NCBI RefSeq assembly: GCF_014898055.3
Contig: NW_023601433.1
Span: forward strand, 19,581,641-19,645,640
Length of the DNA stretch: 64,000 nucleotides
From: Talpa occidentalis
Lineage: Eukaryota > Chordata > Mammalia > Eulipotyphla > Talpidae
Direction of reading: 5' to 3'
Position 1 is the first letter of the stretch. Each line of letters starts with the position of its first letter. The notes beneath the pieces were generated by a model, which worked only from the letters and a program-made list of their open reading frames with translations, had not been told where the DNA came from and did no database searches. Both the position numbers and the translations under genes were made by a program. Shown here piece after piece: positions 21,606 to 34,758 of this stretch.

Positions 21606-24600
21606 GGGAGCCTCCACTCTCTCCGCCTGCATCTGGTGGGCCCTGGGCCTTGGGCTGGCCTGGGTGGTATGGCAGGGTCTGCATGTGACCTGCATTGAAT
21701 AAACGCAAACCCATCACCCCCGCACACACTGTGCCCCAGAGGAAGGAAGGAAGGCGGTACCCTGGGACTTGCCTGCCAGGGCTAATTGTTCTGAGCTGGC
21801 TCCTCCCGCAGGGTGCTCAACCTGGGGAGGAGGGAGGCCCCAGCCTGGGGAGGAGGGAGGTTCTCCTCTTAATAACTTGGCGGGGGGCTGGTGAAGATGC
21901 TGCCCCCGTGGCAGCCTTGGAAGTCGTGCCCATGCTTCACTCGCTCAATTCCAGAGGGGGTTTGAATGATAAAAGAAGTCTCTCTCGTTGGGCCTCGAAG
22001 GGCCCAAACTACAGAATCCCCCAGGGGAGAGGTAGCAGAGAGGACTTTGGCTCCCCTGAGGCCCACCCCCAGGGCCCTCAGCGCTCTGGGGAAGCCACAT
22101 CTGAGGTAACCAGCAGGCCTGGGGTGCTGGACCCTCCCTGGCGCCGAGCACACACCCAGGGCCTGTGAGCCTTGGAGTGGTTCCAAGAGCAGGTCTAGAC
22201 AGACCATCGGGGCACCCCCTCACCCTGTTCAGAGGTGGGGTTAGCACTGCTGGAGCTGGATCCAGATTTTGTCCACACTGTTCTCTGATGAATAACTGTC
22301 ATCTATGAAACTTCTGAAGAAACGCAGGAGTTTTATAATCATTCCCTTTTTCATACCGAACCCAGTGATGCTCCATGCGGGGCTTCAAGTGTGAGTCTTA
22401 GAATTTCCTTCTATGGACCCAGAAGACTTCCTCCTGAAGGCCCGTCTGGAGCGGTGCCTCTACCCTTTTGGGTAGAGATTCCACCCCTCCTGTAACTGCC
22501 AAGTCCCTGGAGTACCCCCACGAGAAAGCCCCTGGCCCGGCTTCCTCTGCTGACTGTCCCATCCCCAGCGAGCACAGCATGCCTTGGCCCCCAGACCCTG
22601 GCCTGGGCCCACAGGGTGACTGCCCCCCTCCCCCAACTCACCAGGGCTCCCCCTGGACTCCTGCTTCCCCTTCCCTGTCTCACAGACCTGCCCCTGCCTG
22701 GGCGGCCCTCCCACCCCTGGGCCTGGTGCACCCCACATGCCCCAATCCCTGGGCTCCAGCCTCGTTGCGCTGGGGCCCGCCATGGGATGAGCAAAGCCCC
22801 AACTCAGCCGCCCCAGGAAATGGCCGGCCGGGACCACGTATCGCCACGCCAAGGGGGCGGGTCACTTTGCCTAGACTGAGGTGACTTCAGTATATCTGGT
22901 CAGCGTGAGAGTGACCACTGATGGTAGTTTCTGGCACCCCTGCCCAGCCCCTGTGCGGGATGGAGGGGCTGCCCGCGTGGGCGTGAGGAAGTGTCCCAGC
23001 AACTGCATGGGGAAGAGGAAGGAGGGATTCTGGAAGGTACTTCCGGGTGAGGATTTGAACATCTCAAAGTATCTTGTCTTGAGCTTGTCTTGCTGGGGAC
23101 GGATACACAGATGCCGACTCATAGCCTACGGTGCACCCGCACCCAGGGGCGCCCTCCTGAGTGACAGCAGGCCACTGTGCCGGGGACAAGGGCGCATGCC
23201 AGGGTGAGGATGCGTGCTGGAGTGGGGATGGCACGGGCACCTGGAGCTGGCGCTGGTCAGGCAGTGGAGGCTGGGGCCTGGGGAGTGGGGAGGACAGCCT
23301 GGGGTGCAGAGAGGTCTTGAAGCCAGTCCTGGGCCTCCGTGTGCTCCCAGGGCCGGGCCTGGAAGCCTGGGGAAGCCTGCTCTGGACAGCTGGCTCAGGA
23401 CACAGCTGGGGCATGCATATGCCATGGCCCTGCTGCCTCTTTGAGGTGACATTTTCCCACCTCTCCTCCGTCGCACATCTGCCGGGGCGAGGGGCCCCTC
23501 TCATGTCAGCACACCTGAGCCCGGCGCCCCCCCAGGCTCCTCAGGCCAAGCCTCAGGCTGGTCGCCTGCTGGCACGTGAGTGCTGGGGTGACCTTGTGGG
23601 GCTTGCATGCCAGTGCCCTTTGCCGGCCACCATCACTTGGCGATGCTCATGGGGTGGGTGGCCTGGGTGTCCCCAGGTCCTGCTGTACCCTGTGCTCTCA
23701 CCTGCTGGAACCTGCCCACCTGCCCACCTGCCTGCTCGCCTGCTCCCTGGGTGCCTGCACTGCTCTCCTCCCCTGGCCACAGTGTGCCAGGCAAAGAGCG
23801 GGGGCACAGTGTGAAGACCGCCTGGAAGAATAATGCCCACAGGCCGGGTGCAGCTTGTTTTCTTCCCCACATCTAGCAGTGAGAAAGACCGTGTTGGAGA
23901 GGGCTAAGGCCAGCCAAGGCCGCAGCCGCAGTACACGCACTGTCCGTGGGGAACAGGAGAGCTGGGGGGTGGGCCATCAGGTGGCCAACTCGGGTGGAGT
24001 GTAGTGGACCCCACCCTGCCCAGGACCCTGCGCGGGACGCCGTCCAGGAATCTGGACACTCTTCCCCGCAGCCTCGCCCCCATAAACTCAGGCTTCCTGG
24101 TGCCGCGGGCACCACAGAACCCGATGGTTCCAGCTAGAGCTTGCAGCGGCTCCTCACCCAGTGCCCCCAAATGCACCTGTGCGTGTACAGCCGCCCATGA
24201 CCCTGAACATGTTCACAGCGGGCACTCATGCACGCACCACACCCTGGCCGTGGGTGCCAATGTCTGTTCCGTCTGCAAGTTTTCTGAAAAATATACACAC
24301 GGATTACATTATTTTGGAAAATAAGTTATTAAGTCAAGCACAAGTGTGTCATGGGGCAGTGCCCCGCCATGCAGTGGCCTCTGGTTCTGCTGATAAGAGG
24401 GGGGCGGGGGCACATGGAGGGCTCTGCTCAGGCCACTCCAGGCTCAGATGCTGCATTTTCCTTGTGGAGTTGGGAGACACCTTCAGCGCAGGTACTCTGG
24501 TCGCTGGAAGGCGGCCTGGGTGGTGGTCTCACCGCGTGGGTGCGTGGATGTGCTCTAGTGTGCGCACCTGAAACCACAGTGCGAAGCGGAAGGCACCTGA

Positions 24601-26997
24601 CACCCTTCTGCCCTCAGGATGGGCCCCTGGGTACCTGCTCGCTACATTTTCAAGAAACACCCATTCGTTTGAGTCAGTCCAGCTCAGCATCTCCGGTTAC
24701 ATCCTAAGGTACATTTTAAAAAAGTTTTCCAAAGAACTGCTTGGGTCCCAGGGGTGCTGCCCGTGCCTGAGCCCCCTGGGCAGCAGGAAATCTCAAAAGT
24801 TTGCTTTTGTTGCTTATTAACTCGGTTGGCAAATCGTGGAAGAATACCTGGGAGGAGGATTCCCGAAGGCCAGGCCCCAGGAGACCTGGGTTATTGAAAG
24901 GTGGGGTGTGTTCCAGCTGCGTCACCCTCAGAAGATGGCCAGTCGCAGCTCGCAGGAGGGAGCCAGGGCTGGTGTGCGGGGTGGAGGGCAGCAGGGTCGA
25001 GCCGGCAGCAGGAAGGACCGTGGCACCACATGCCGGGGAGGCGGATGGGTAGGCCCAGGGCTCAGAGGGCCACCAGGAGAGGTGAGTTTGGAGCCAGAGG
25101 CCATGCCTGTGGGTGAGGGGCTGCAAGCCTGAGGCTGCAGGCCCTGCGGATGCTCTGTCCAGGTGGGATGGCCTGCCCTGTGGCGCCTGGAGAGCACCAG
25201 GAAGGCCCTAGCCCAGAGGCGCCTGGTGGCCCTGGATGGCTGGAAGGGATGTGGTACTGGGGCATGTTTATTTCTATAAAGGCTTCAGGGAAGCTGTGAA
25301 ATCAGATGTGTGGCTGGCACCTGGGAGTTTCTGCCTTGGGGTGGGTCTTGTTGACTGAGCTCATGGTAAATCAGGTGATCCGGTCCCTGGAATAGCCAGG
25401 ACTTGACATCAGCCCCGAGCAAGTCTGCCCCCGTCCCGTCACCCCACCACCTGCTCGCACCCTCACCCCTGCCAACCCCACCCTCACCAACCCCCCACCC
25501 TGTCACCCTGGCACTCCGTCCTGATGCGAAGGGCTAGGCCTAGCAGGTCCTTTTTCCCTTGTGTCCTTGACTGCGTTTGTAGGGGACTTTAGGTGACTCA
25601 GAAATGGAGCCAAATGCCCTGTTACCTCAACCTCGTTGCCCATGCTGACCCCGTCAACCAGGCCCTGGTGGTCTCAGCATTTAAACTCTGCCTTTTTCCG
25701 GTCACTGCTCATGTCGCGGAAGTGGGAGAAATGGCAGGAGAGGACCATGTTCCAAAGTGAATTGCATCACTTGCTGCCCTGTCGGGTCACGCTTCCCCTC
25801 AGCCTGGGCTCCTGGACTGGCCTGCGGTCAGCCTGCCCCAAGACAGGGCCCAGGAACAGCAGTGAGCAGAGAAGGCCAGAGACTGTGGTCTGTGCTGTGT
25901 GCAGGAGCTGAGATGGGGTCAGAACAGAGACCCAGAGGTCTGGTGCCTCTGAGGAGGAGGGGGAGCAGCTTGGAGGGAGCAGGGCAGGCCGGCCCTAGGC
26001 ACAGAGAGCAGACACCACATAGCAGGGCCAGCTCCTGGGCGCAGCTAGCAGGTGGCGCCAGGGGCCTTTTTCACTGCAATGCTCCAGGGACCATGGCTCC
26101 AGAGCCCTGAGCTGGCCGCTCCCTGCAGTGTCACGCCCAATCCCCTCGCCAAGGCGTCTGCTTTGCGCCCTGGTTTCCAGCCTAGCAGAGGCCTCTGCTG
26201 TGGCAGCTGCTCTGTCCACTTTCCCAGGAGGAAGGACGGGTGTGCCTGGGGTGTAGGGAGACTGGAGCATTCGGGTGGGGGGGCGGCGCTCCTCGGGGGA
26301 TGCGGCATTTCCAGGGGGGTGCCAGTTAATTTGGGCAAGAGACCAAATATTGGGTCCAAGGGAAGCCACAGCCCACTCAGGTGCAGCCTCTGCGGGAGAG
26401 GGGAGTGGACGGGGTGATGCACCGCCCATCGGGCTCCTGGGGAGGTGGGGGCCAGTGAAGGAGGGCCTCCAGGTACTTCAGCTTCATTACTTTCCTACAC
26501 AAAAAGTCTTGGAAGGTTTTGGAGAAGTGCCTGAAATAGTCACTAGGGGAGAGAGAGGGAGGCAGAAGGGCCTGCGGCTGGAGCCCTGGGCCTGGGCATT
26601 ACAGAGGTGACATCACGCTCAGTCCTTGATGAGGGAAGCCCCTGATGGCGGGCGGATGCTGGCTTCGTCCATAACTAGGCTAGACCTCGATAAAAAGGAG
26701 GGGTGATGTGCTGACTGGACACAAAGTCTGATGACTAAGCTGGTGTCCACCTGGGTGAGAAGGTACCAGTGGAGATGCAGGCTGGCTCAACCCTGGCCAC
26801 ACAGACACACACAGACACACTCAGATGCTCAGGTGCCTGGAGGAGGTGTCCGTAAACACTGAGGGCAGAACACAGTCTACCGGGGCCTGGCAGATGGGCC
26901 AGGTGTGACCTGTTTCCAGACGAGGGTCACCTGTGGGAGGAAAGGGCCTGGGCTCAGGCCCTTTCCAGGAAAACATAGTGATTAATTTTTGTTAAAG
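21606..26997. other. GC-rich unique intergenic sequence
   Basis: No recognisable gene. Open frames up to about 220 codons occur on both strands with high GC and overlap each other, as expected by chance. No OR duplication block and no clear SINE is seen until 26998. A CACAGACACA run lies near 26800-26820. Confidence 0.4.
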
Positions 26998-27261
26998 GTT
27001 TATTTATTTATGCATACAAGAACTGGGGTACAGGCCAAAGGTTGGGGGGTGGGTGAGAGGATTTACCAGAGACCAGAGACAGAGTGGGGAGCAGAACAGG
27101 CAGATCTGCTGAAACACACTGCTGAGGGGAGCAGTAGGGAGACAGAAGAGGTCTGCCTCTCCCTGTGGGTCGCTCCCTGGCCGGGGATTGAACTCATGCC
27201 TTAGTGGCTGGCGACAGCTTCACAGTGCTGAGACTTAATATTTGTGCCACAAGGGAGGCCC
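26998..27261 (-). mobile_element. tRNA-derived SINE copy 5 (minus, diverged)
   Basis: Reverse-oriented, with tail words TTTATTTATTTATGC at the left and the head GGGCCTCCCTTGTGGC at the right end. The body is more diverged than other copies. A short imperfect repeat around ATTAATT flanks it. Confidence 0.85.
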
Positions 27262-27574
27262 GACTATTAATTGTATTTCCTGAGTTTGGCTCAGTGAGCC
27301 CCTTCTTACCTGTGGTGTTGAACCTGAAACTTCTAGATCTCAGAGAGCCTGGTGAGTGGTGCTTGCTGAGGCCCTCCCCCAACTCTTGCACCCCCTTCGC
27401 CTAGTGGGTTGAAACCACAGTGGTCTAAATGCCAGGTGGAGCCACGCACGTTCTTCCAGAAAGCTGTTGTGGAGACGGGAGTGCTCGAAGACAGTCTCTC
27501 ATGTTCCAGACAGCACCGAGGAATTTCATGCCTTGTCTGCAGTGCTTTCCAAGGTCTCTTCCCCTCCGCAGGCG
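27262..27574 (+). other. Immediate upstream region of the OR11L1 pseudogene
   Basis: No separate gene. It ends with a pyrimidine-rich stretch and CCTCCGCAG at 27563-27571, three bases before the ATG, which looks like the splice acceptor of the receptor's coding exon. Confidence 0.45.
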
Positions 27575-28545
27575 ATGGAGCCCCCAAATGTGTCTGCTGT
27601 CACTGAGTTTCAGCTGCTGGGGTTCCCGAACCTTCTCGAGTGGCAGTTCCTGCTGTTTGCCATCTTTCTGTTCATCTATGTGCTCACGGTGGTGGGGAAC
27701 ATTGTCATCATCACCGTGGCAAGCCATGACCGGCAGCTGCACACGCCCATATACACGTTCCTCAAGCACCTGTCCTTCCTGGAGGTCTGGTACACCACCG
27801 TCGTGCCACCGCTGCTCGCCGGCCTGCTGGCCCGGGGCCGGGCCATCTCCTTCCCCACCTGCATGGCCCAGCTCTACTTATCTGTGTTCTTCGGGGCCAC
27901 CGAGTGTTTCTTCCTGGCTACAATGGCTTATGACCGCTACCTGGCCGTCTACAGCCCCTGCACTACCCCCTCCTGATGCGCCCCGAGACCTGAGCCAAGC
28001 TGGTGGCTGTCTCCTGGGTGGCCAGGGTGGGCACCGGGGCCTTGCCCTACCTGATGATCTCCAGGCTGAACTTCTGTGGCCCCAACCAGATCGACCACTT
28101 CTTCTGCGACCTGCCTCCACCATGCGGCTCTCCTGCTCCAGTGTCTATGTCACCTGGATGGTCATCTTCGCCCTGTCCATTGTGGTGCTGTGCTTGTGCT
28201 TCCTCTTCACCCTCGTGTCCTACATCTTCATCGTGGCCGCCGTCCTCAGGATCCCCTCCACCTCCCGCTGCACCAAGACCTTCTCCACTGGCGGCTCCCA
28301 CCTGGCCATGGTCACCATCTACTACGGGACCGACCATGATCTCCATGCACGTGTGCCCCAATGCCCACCTGTCCCCCGAGATCAACAAGAACATGTCCAT
28401 CTTCTACTCCGTGGTCACCCCGCTGCTGAACCTGGTCATATACAGTCTGAGGAACAAAGACTTCAAAGAGGCCGGCAGGAAAGCGATGATGAGGAGGGGC
28501 CACGTCTGCGGCCTCAGAGCGAGGGGCAGCGTCTTGCTCAGGTGA
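27575..28545 (+). pseudogene. OR11L1: OR11L1 orthologue, pseudogene
   Basis: The translation follows human OR11L1 closely from MEPPNVSAVTEFQLLGF through HLSFLEVWYT and MAYDRYLAVYSP to INKNMSIFYSVVTPLLN and IYSLRNKDFKEA. Lesions in order: a missing C near 27957 (SPLHYPLLM broken), an in-frame TGA at 27991-27993 where Cys is expected, a missing base near 28120 (LPPLMRLSC broken), a Cys-to-Gly change in FSTCGSHL, a 4-base insertion (GACC repeated) at about 28332, and NPVIY changed to NLVIY. The gene is therefore dead. In human this gene sits beside OR14A16 and TRIM58 at 1q44, which supports synteny. Confidence 0.92.
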
Positions 28546-31500
28546 GGCCATTCCATGGGGCCAGGCGTGGCCAGGGCTGCCTGCAGGTGAGGTTGCTTCC
28601 CGCCACCCCCCTACCCCCTGCGCCTACTGCCTGCTGCGCCTCTGCCCACGCCGCTGGCCCCGTCCACCCTCGAGGTGTCCCGCCATGTGGCCTGTCCCTG
28701 CATGTGGCCGGCCCGGCCCGTGCGGCCGGTGGGCAGAGGCTGCCTTCAGCCCGCAGGGGCATCCACAGCATCGCCCCTGCCCGCGCCGGGTCATCAGCTG
28801 CAGCCGGGGAGGCACATCCAGCCGGCCACGCGGCAGGCGGTACCAGGGGTTCCAGACGCCGGACTGCTCAGCAGAGACAGAGATCCCGGCGTTTGTCGAC
28901 TGACATTTTAGGAAAAGAGTCTCGGCAGGAGGGAGGGTGGGCGGGGGATGGGCAGGGGCGAGAGATGGACTGGGGGGAGAGCCACGGGAAGGGCTGGGGG
29001 GTGGCAGGTGGGAGCAGGTGGGGGCAGGGCGGGGCCAGCTGCTGTCGTCCGAGTGGCGCGGTGAGGCTGCTGTCCCTGCCAGCCCCTGGACCCGGCCATG
29101 GAGCGCCGCTGCAGACCACCGCCCCTGCCCGTCCCCCAGATGCCCTCCCCGGGGTGCTGTCCCCGCGGTGGGCCAGGCGGTGGGAGGCGTCCCTGAGGCA
29201 GAGGCCTCTGTGCCCACAGGGCGACCCCCTGCCCCCCCCCACGCCACTTGTCCAAGCACTGCTCCCTGCGGGCAGCCGCCCAGGCTGGTGCACCTCCGGC
29301 CGAAGGGCTGATCCCCAACCCCGCGCACAACCAGGAGGCCCAGGTGCAGAAAGGGTGCTGGGGCGCCCATGGCTCCAGCCCGCTGCCCGACACCGGGCCA
29401 GGCCCTGGGGGGCAGTGGGAGGGGTGACCCGCCTCACAGGGGTAGGCGGCCTGTGCCCACCCCTGCCCAGTGCTGGCCATGCGAAGCAGGCCAAGGAGCG
29501 AGCCTTGAGCTGAGGCGGGGCTCCCCCAGGGGGCCGGGTGGTGCTAGGGCTCGGAAATCCCCGGTGTCCCGGGAACAGGACGCGCCCCTGAGCTGAGCTG
29601 GGTCCTGGCCAGGCGTCCTGGGCTTGACTGAGCGCGGCGCCGGGGCCGGTGGCTGCGTGGACCCGCTGGGCGGGTTGGGGGTGGCAGTGGGGACCCCCCA
29701 GGACAGCGGGGGGCGGAGTAGGTGGACAAGCTGAGGCGCTGCTGGGGGCCGGCTGGGCCAAGCGTCAGCTACCCCTGGGGTTGGCGCCCGTCAGAGCCTC
29801 GGCCATGCGCCATCGGTGCTCCCAGCTGTGGAGCTGGACTTGGGGACTCGGGCGCATCCTTTAATGCGCACCCGGGCACCGCTTCTGCTGGTTTTCTCTG
29901 CAGCCCCCCACCCCTTGCCCGGAGGGGACCCCGCCACGCCCACCCCACCTGCGTCCAGTCCTCCGCCTGGCCCGCGCGGGGTGGGGGTGCGCCGGAGCCC
30001 CAGAGGCCCTCGGAGTGGGGCCTGGGCCTGGGAACTGAAGCAGCAGGCGGAAGACTTGCGTCTCAGGGGCGTCCTGTTCACCCCTCAAGTCGGGTCCTCA
30101 CCGGACACACCCCCTTCTGCTCGCTGGTTCCCCTCACCGCCCCCCCCAGCTCCTGGGGGGACCGTCTCCACCGGACAGACAGAGGCTGCCAGGGAGCTGA
30201 GGGGCCCCTGTGGTGTCCGCAGCGCGCGCCAGAGCCTCCTCCGAGGCTCCTCACCAGGCGCTCTGGCAGGGTGAGCAATGAGCATGCACCCCCACCAGCC
30301 CCATCACCTCCTCCCCAGCTCGCCCTGCTCTGGGGCTCCCCTGAGGGGCGCGGCCATGGTTTCGCAGTTGAGGGTGGCCCCACTATGGGTCTCAGCCCCC
30401 CAGGGTTCCCTGCGTCACGGGTGCCCCCAGGCGCCCAGAGGAGCCCAGGAAGACCCCGGGTGCACCGCAGGCGCTGAGGAGGCGCCCTGTTCCCCTGACA
30501 AGCCCTGGGCCTCACAGGGGCGGTTTGGAAGGGGAGGCTCCATGCCCCACTGTCCCCAGAGTGCCTCCCCTGCACTCCCTCTGCACGGGGTGGCTGGGGT
30601 GGCTGTGACCGGGGATGGGGGGCGACCCCGGGAACCCCAGGGATGCCCACAGACACCTGGAGGGCTCCGGAAGCGCCTGGAAGGCCACCTGCGCCGTCCC
30701 TGGCTCGAGCTGCAGGGACTTGGGGGCTCCGGCATGGCACAGGGTCCCCAGCCTGGACCCGGGCCCAGTGGGCAGCAGTGCCCCCCAGCCCCTTGTCCCC
30801 ATCCGCGCAGGGGATGGGCAAGGCCGCCTGACCTGGTGCGTGGAGTCAGGTGGGGGACCAAGCCCAGGACGCCAGGCCGCGGTCCCTGGGGGACGGTCCC
30901 GGGGCCCCGCTGCTGCCGGGGCTTGGCCCCAGCTTCGCGGTCAGCGCCGAGCTCCCCAGCCGCGGTCACTCCGTCCCCCCAAGACCATAGTCACCTCCCC
31001 GCCAGGGAATCCCTCGCATCCACCGCGCATCCCTAGCATCCCTCGCTGCCCCCCAACCCAGCACGGGTCCCGACCCGGGGAGGCGGCATCTACAAGGACC
31101 TGACTCCCGTGGGGGACCCGACCTGGTGGGTGCAGTGGCCTGAGGCTCCTCCCCCGCCTTGAGTGTGGCCCCGGGCCCCCCACCGTGTGGCCCCCAGATG
31201 GCGGTGTGTCTGCACATGAGGCCCAGCCATCAGCTCCCTAGAGGGCGGGGTGGGGCCCCGGGGAGCCCTGGAGGGGCCGAGAGCGCGGCGGGACAAGCAC
31301 CCAGGGATGTCTGGTCCGTGCCGGCCGGGGCGCCGAATCTGCTGGACGCATGGCTTGGCGCTCTGGGGCTTGGGCCCGGGATTGGGGCACACAGAGGGTG
31401 CAATGTGCGAGCCTTTCCTAAACCTCGTGCAGCAGGGTCAGCCCAGGACATTGGCGGGCAGAGCTGGTGGCAGGTGGCGGCACTGCTGGGCTAGGAGCCC

Positions 31501-31880
31501 TGGGAGGGGGGGTGGCCTGGTGGTGCAGTGGATCCCAGCCTCAGTCTCTGCAGTGACCTGCGCCCTACACGAGAGGACACAGGAGGGAGTTCTGCTTCCC
31601 GCATCCCAGCTTCTCGTGGTCAATAATTATCTTCCTTCCCTTTTGGCCTTTGATGCTTTCTGGTGAATTTAAGTTCGTAATATATTTCTTGACCTTCTGG
31701 ATCAACAGCTGGAATGCACGACTTCTGGCACATTGAGAATTTATAAAACTGTTGTTATTTAATCCCCACCACTGTGCTAGCAGCAGGTTACCATGGTAAA
31801 AAGAAACAGTGATATAAATAATTTAGTAACCCAAGTAAGAAAATAAAAATCAGAAATCAACGGTTTTAATTGTGATTAAA
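28546..31880. other. GC- and CpG-rich intergenic region after OR11L1
   Basis: Very GC-rich to about 31500, with long overlapping open frames on both strands but no recognisable domain. I looked for the RING/B-box/SPRY pattern of TRIM58, the human neighbour, and did not find it. A weak, decayed SINE-like head (GGTGGTGCAGTGG) lies near 31523-31535. After 31600 the sequence turns AT-rich towards unit D. Confidence 0.4.
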
Positions 31881-33503
31881 TGTTTGAACTCATATAACTT
31901 AGAGCAGTTAATGTTTTATTAACTTATATATTCTAATTATGTTGTACAAGGTTGGCAAAAATGTTGGCAGTGAAGCGCATGCGTTTAGAATGGTCTGATC
32001 CAGTTTCTTGTTCAAGGCACACACTGGATTCTCATCATATTCCATAACATTTATTGACCAGTGTAACAGCATCATGAATTAATATTAACAGTCACTTATC
32101 GGCACTAAAAATAAAAAGGCCAATCACTTAACAGAGCAGTAGGCCGTTGTCAGCCCAGAAGTTCACAGGTCAGGATACTGCCACCTCTTCTACCGCCCCT
32201 GGCTGGTCTCCAGATTTGCCTGGTTCCACCTGGAGCCCCCCCGGGCTGGAACAAGGTCAGCCTTGTCTCAGCCCCTCCCAGGTGAGTATCTGAGAGTGAC
32301 TGAATGGCGGATATCTGATTGGAACTGCATTGCATCATGAAATATTTGGCGTGAAATTTTCAAATATGGAACATCACAGACGGGAAAGCAAAGGACGATG
32401 CATTCAGCGGAGAGGAGCTGAGGCCAGACAGCAGCCTCACCCACGGAGCGCTTCACTTTCTAAATGAGATCTTCTTCAAATCCTTTGCACGTCTATGAAC
32501 ACACCAAATGATAGTGTTACCTTTTTGCACATAAATCCGATAATTTTTTTCAATTCAACCTGTTCATAAAAATGTGGACACTCTGTGTGAGATTCCTCTT
32601 GATGGCCTGCCCGGCCAGGGCATTGTCCTGCCATTCCCACCCGCCCATTCTAGGGGATGAAATAAATGGGGACAATACTCCTGTGAAGTGTGGGGTGAGG
32701 TCATGGATGGATCCCTAACACATTTCTGGAAATATTAGATGCAAGGCAGGCTACTAGCTATCACTTTGTGTTGAACAGATTGTTTCTCAAAAATTCCCAC
32801 ACAATAATTTTTTGTATTTTTTTTTAGTAATTATACTGCGCTATAACTTAACTTTCTTATTTCTGCTGTCCACCAAGCACTGATTGTGTTTATGGTAAAT
32901 GTGGCAACACCCACACCAGAGCTTCCAGAAGGGTCTCTGCCACATCAGGTGTGTGGGACCTTCTCTACAGTGGATCGTGACTGCTCAGATTCTAATTTGG
33001 ACCCTACAGCCTTGTTTATGCTGTGAAGGCCTCACAAACTAATTACAGGGGCCTCTGTCCTATTGTGACCCCTGATCCCACACGTGACCGCGAGGGTCAG
33101 TGACATTAGAGGGGAAGTCACCTTAGAGACTGGAAATGCTGCCCCAGGGACAACTGAGATGACAACAGATTAAACTGCTGCTGACAACTGAGAAGAAACC
33201 CAACCATCTCCTCTCTTGGCCGGGAGCTACAGAAATGGAGAACAGCAGAGAGTGGCTGGAAGTTTAGTTACCCCAGTATACACGGAATATCACACGGCAC
33301 CTAAGAGATAAAAAGAGCAACAACTAAAACTAAGGGTATATGAAGTTATCTTAATATATATTTTATCATTTATTTTATTTAATATTTATTTTATTATTTA
33401 TTATATTATTAATACGTATTTTATAATTATAATAATATAGGGTAGTATAATGTGAAAATTAAAAATAATTGTCTTGTAAAGTGTAATGAACTCATTTTCC
33501 CTA
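31881..33503 (-). other. Downstream block of OR copy D
   Basis: Read on the minus strand it aligns with the sequence after copies E (44602-46620) and F (50989-53215). Shared phrases are around the reverse complement of CACACCAGAGCTTCC (32910-32924) and the GAAATTTTCAAATAT and GCAAAGG stretches. No gene is present. It confirms that unit D is a complete minus-strand copy of the same duplicon. Confidence 0.7.
33353..33440. repeat. AT-rich low-complexity tract
   Basis: Almost pure A and T, built from TTTATT and AATATT words, within the downstream block of copy D. Confidence 0.8.
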
Positions 33504-34448
33504 TTATAATTTGGTGAGTCTCCCATGCAAGAGTCTCCCCACAGCCGACTTCATGGCTTGGTTCCTCAGACTGTTTATGATGGGATAAAAGGTGGGGGCA
33601 CCACCGTGTAGAACATAGAAATGACCAGGTCAGACATGGACGGAGTCTCTAATGTCAGCTTCAAATAAACAAAGAATGCAGTAGAGACAAACAGCACCAC
33701 AACCAGCAGGTGAGGCAGGCAGGTGGAGTAGGCCTTGGCCTTCCCTTCTGTGGATGGGATCTTCCTGACAGCAGAGAAGATGTGGACATAGGAAATAATG
33801 ACAAAAATAAAACAGCAGATACACAACACTGAAGTAATGAGCATGGGGACAAGTTCATTCATTAAATTACCAGAACAGGAAATAGCCAATAACTGGGGGA
33901 TGTCACAGAAGACCTGGTGAAACATGGTGGATCCACAGTAGGACAAGGAGAAGGTTCCAACTGTGAGCATCACAGCATAGAGACCCCACCCAGCCAGGAC
34001 ACAGCTGTCAGCTGCACACACCTGCCCCTGCTCATGATGACGTCATAGTGCAGGGGTGGCAGATGGCAGCATAGCGGTCAAGGCTCATCACCATGAGCAG
34101 GTGAAGCTCTGCAGTTGCTGAAATAACCATCATGAAGACCTGAAGGACACAGCCCGGGAAGGAGATGGAGCTGCTGTGCCTCTGAGAGTTGGTCATGGAC
34201 TTGGGGAAAGTAGCTGAGATGAGGGAGAGGTCCGTGAGGGACAGACTCCTCAGGAAGAAGTACATGGGGGTGCGGAGGTGCCGGTCCAGGGTAGTGATGA
34301 GGACGATGAGCCTGTTCCCCAGCAGGGCTCACAGGTAGATCAGGGAGAAGATCAGCGGGTGCAAAAAGCCCATGGTCCCCTGGGTTGGGAACCCCAAGAG
34401 GACGAATTATTTCACGGCTGTGAGATTGGCCACCCCTGTGGCCATCAT
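33504..34448 (-). pseudogene. OR14A-like olfactory receptor pseudogene, copy D
   Basis: Minus strand, start codon at 34448 (MMATGVANLTAV). Lesions: stop at 34407-34409 (GAA to TAA before FVLLGFP), stop at 34329-34331 (TGC to TGA in TM1), a missing C near 34055 in CHPLHYDV, a further one-base loss near 33990 in the WLGGGLYAV region, and five instead of six bases in the C run before TM7. The C-terminal motif NPIIY reads YPIIN. The middle retains FFLRSLSLTDLS, MSLDRYAAICHP and CLPHLLVVVLF. The ancestral stop is at 33504-33506. Confidence 0.92.
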
Positions 34449-34473
34449 CTTTATTAAAAAAATAAAGAGGAAG

Positions 34474-34758
34474 GGCCTCCCCAGTGGTGCAGCGGTTGAG
34501 CGCTGGGTTGCGAAGCTTCCCGCTGCCTCTGCAGCGCCGGTTCGATCCCCGGCTGCTCCCCGGCCACTGGAGGAGGGTCCCACATGGCGCGCAGACCTCT
34601 CCTGCCACCGCTGCTCCCCTCAGCAGTGTACTTTGCTCCTTCTGCCTGCTCTGCTCCCCGCTCTGGCTCTGGTGAATTCTCTCACCCTCCCGCGCTTCTG
34701 ACTGTACCCAGTGCTTATATAAATAAATAAAATAAATCTTTAAAAAAAAAATAAAGAA
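34474..34758 (+). mobile_element. tRNA-derived SINE copy 6, next to the copy D start
   Basis: Near-consensus copy with A box TGGTGCAGCGG, B box GGTTCGATCCC and tail ATAAATAAAATAAATCTTT. The 13-base repeat AATAAAGAGGAAG is at 34461-34473 and 34759-34771. It sits antisense to copy D, about 25 bases upstream of its ATG, inside the pyrimidine tract of the splice acceptor. Confidence 0.96.

Noticed and set aside
27429..29513. Open frame of 694 codons across OR11L1
   Set aside because: It is the wrong frame over most of the receptor, meets the true frame only at 28122-28330, and continues into GC-rich DNA. It is a by-product of frameshifts and high GC.
28546..31500. TRIM58 exon expected from human synteny
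   Set aside because: No RING, B-box or SPRY signature was found in any frame on either strand.
31510..31620. Possible SINE
   Set aside because: Only a short head-like phrase is recognisable, with no tail or TSD, so I did not list it as an element.
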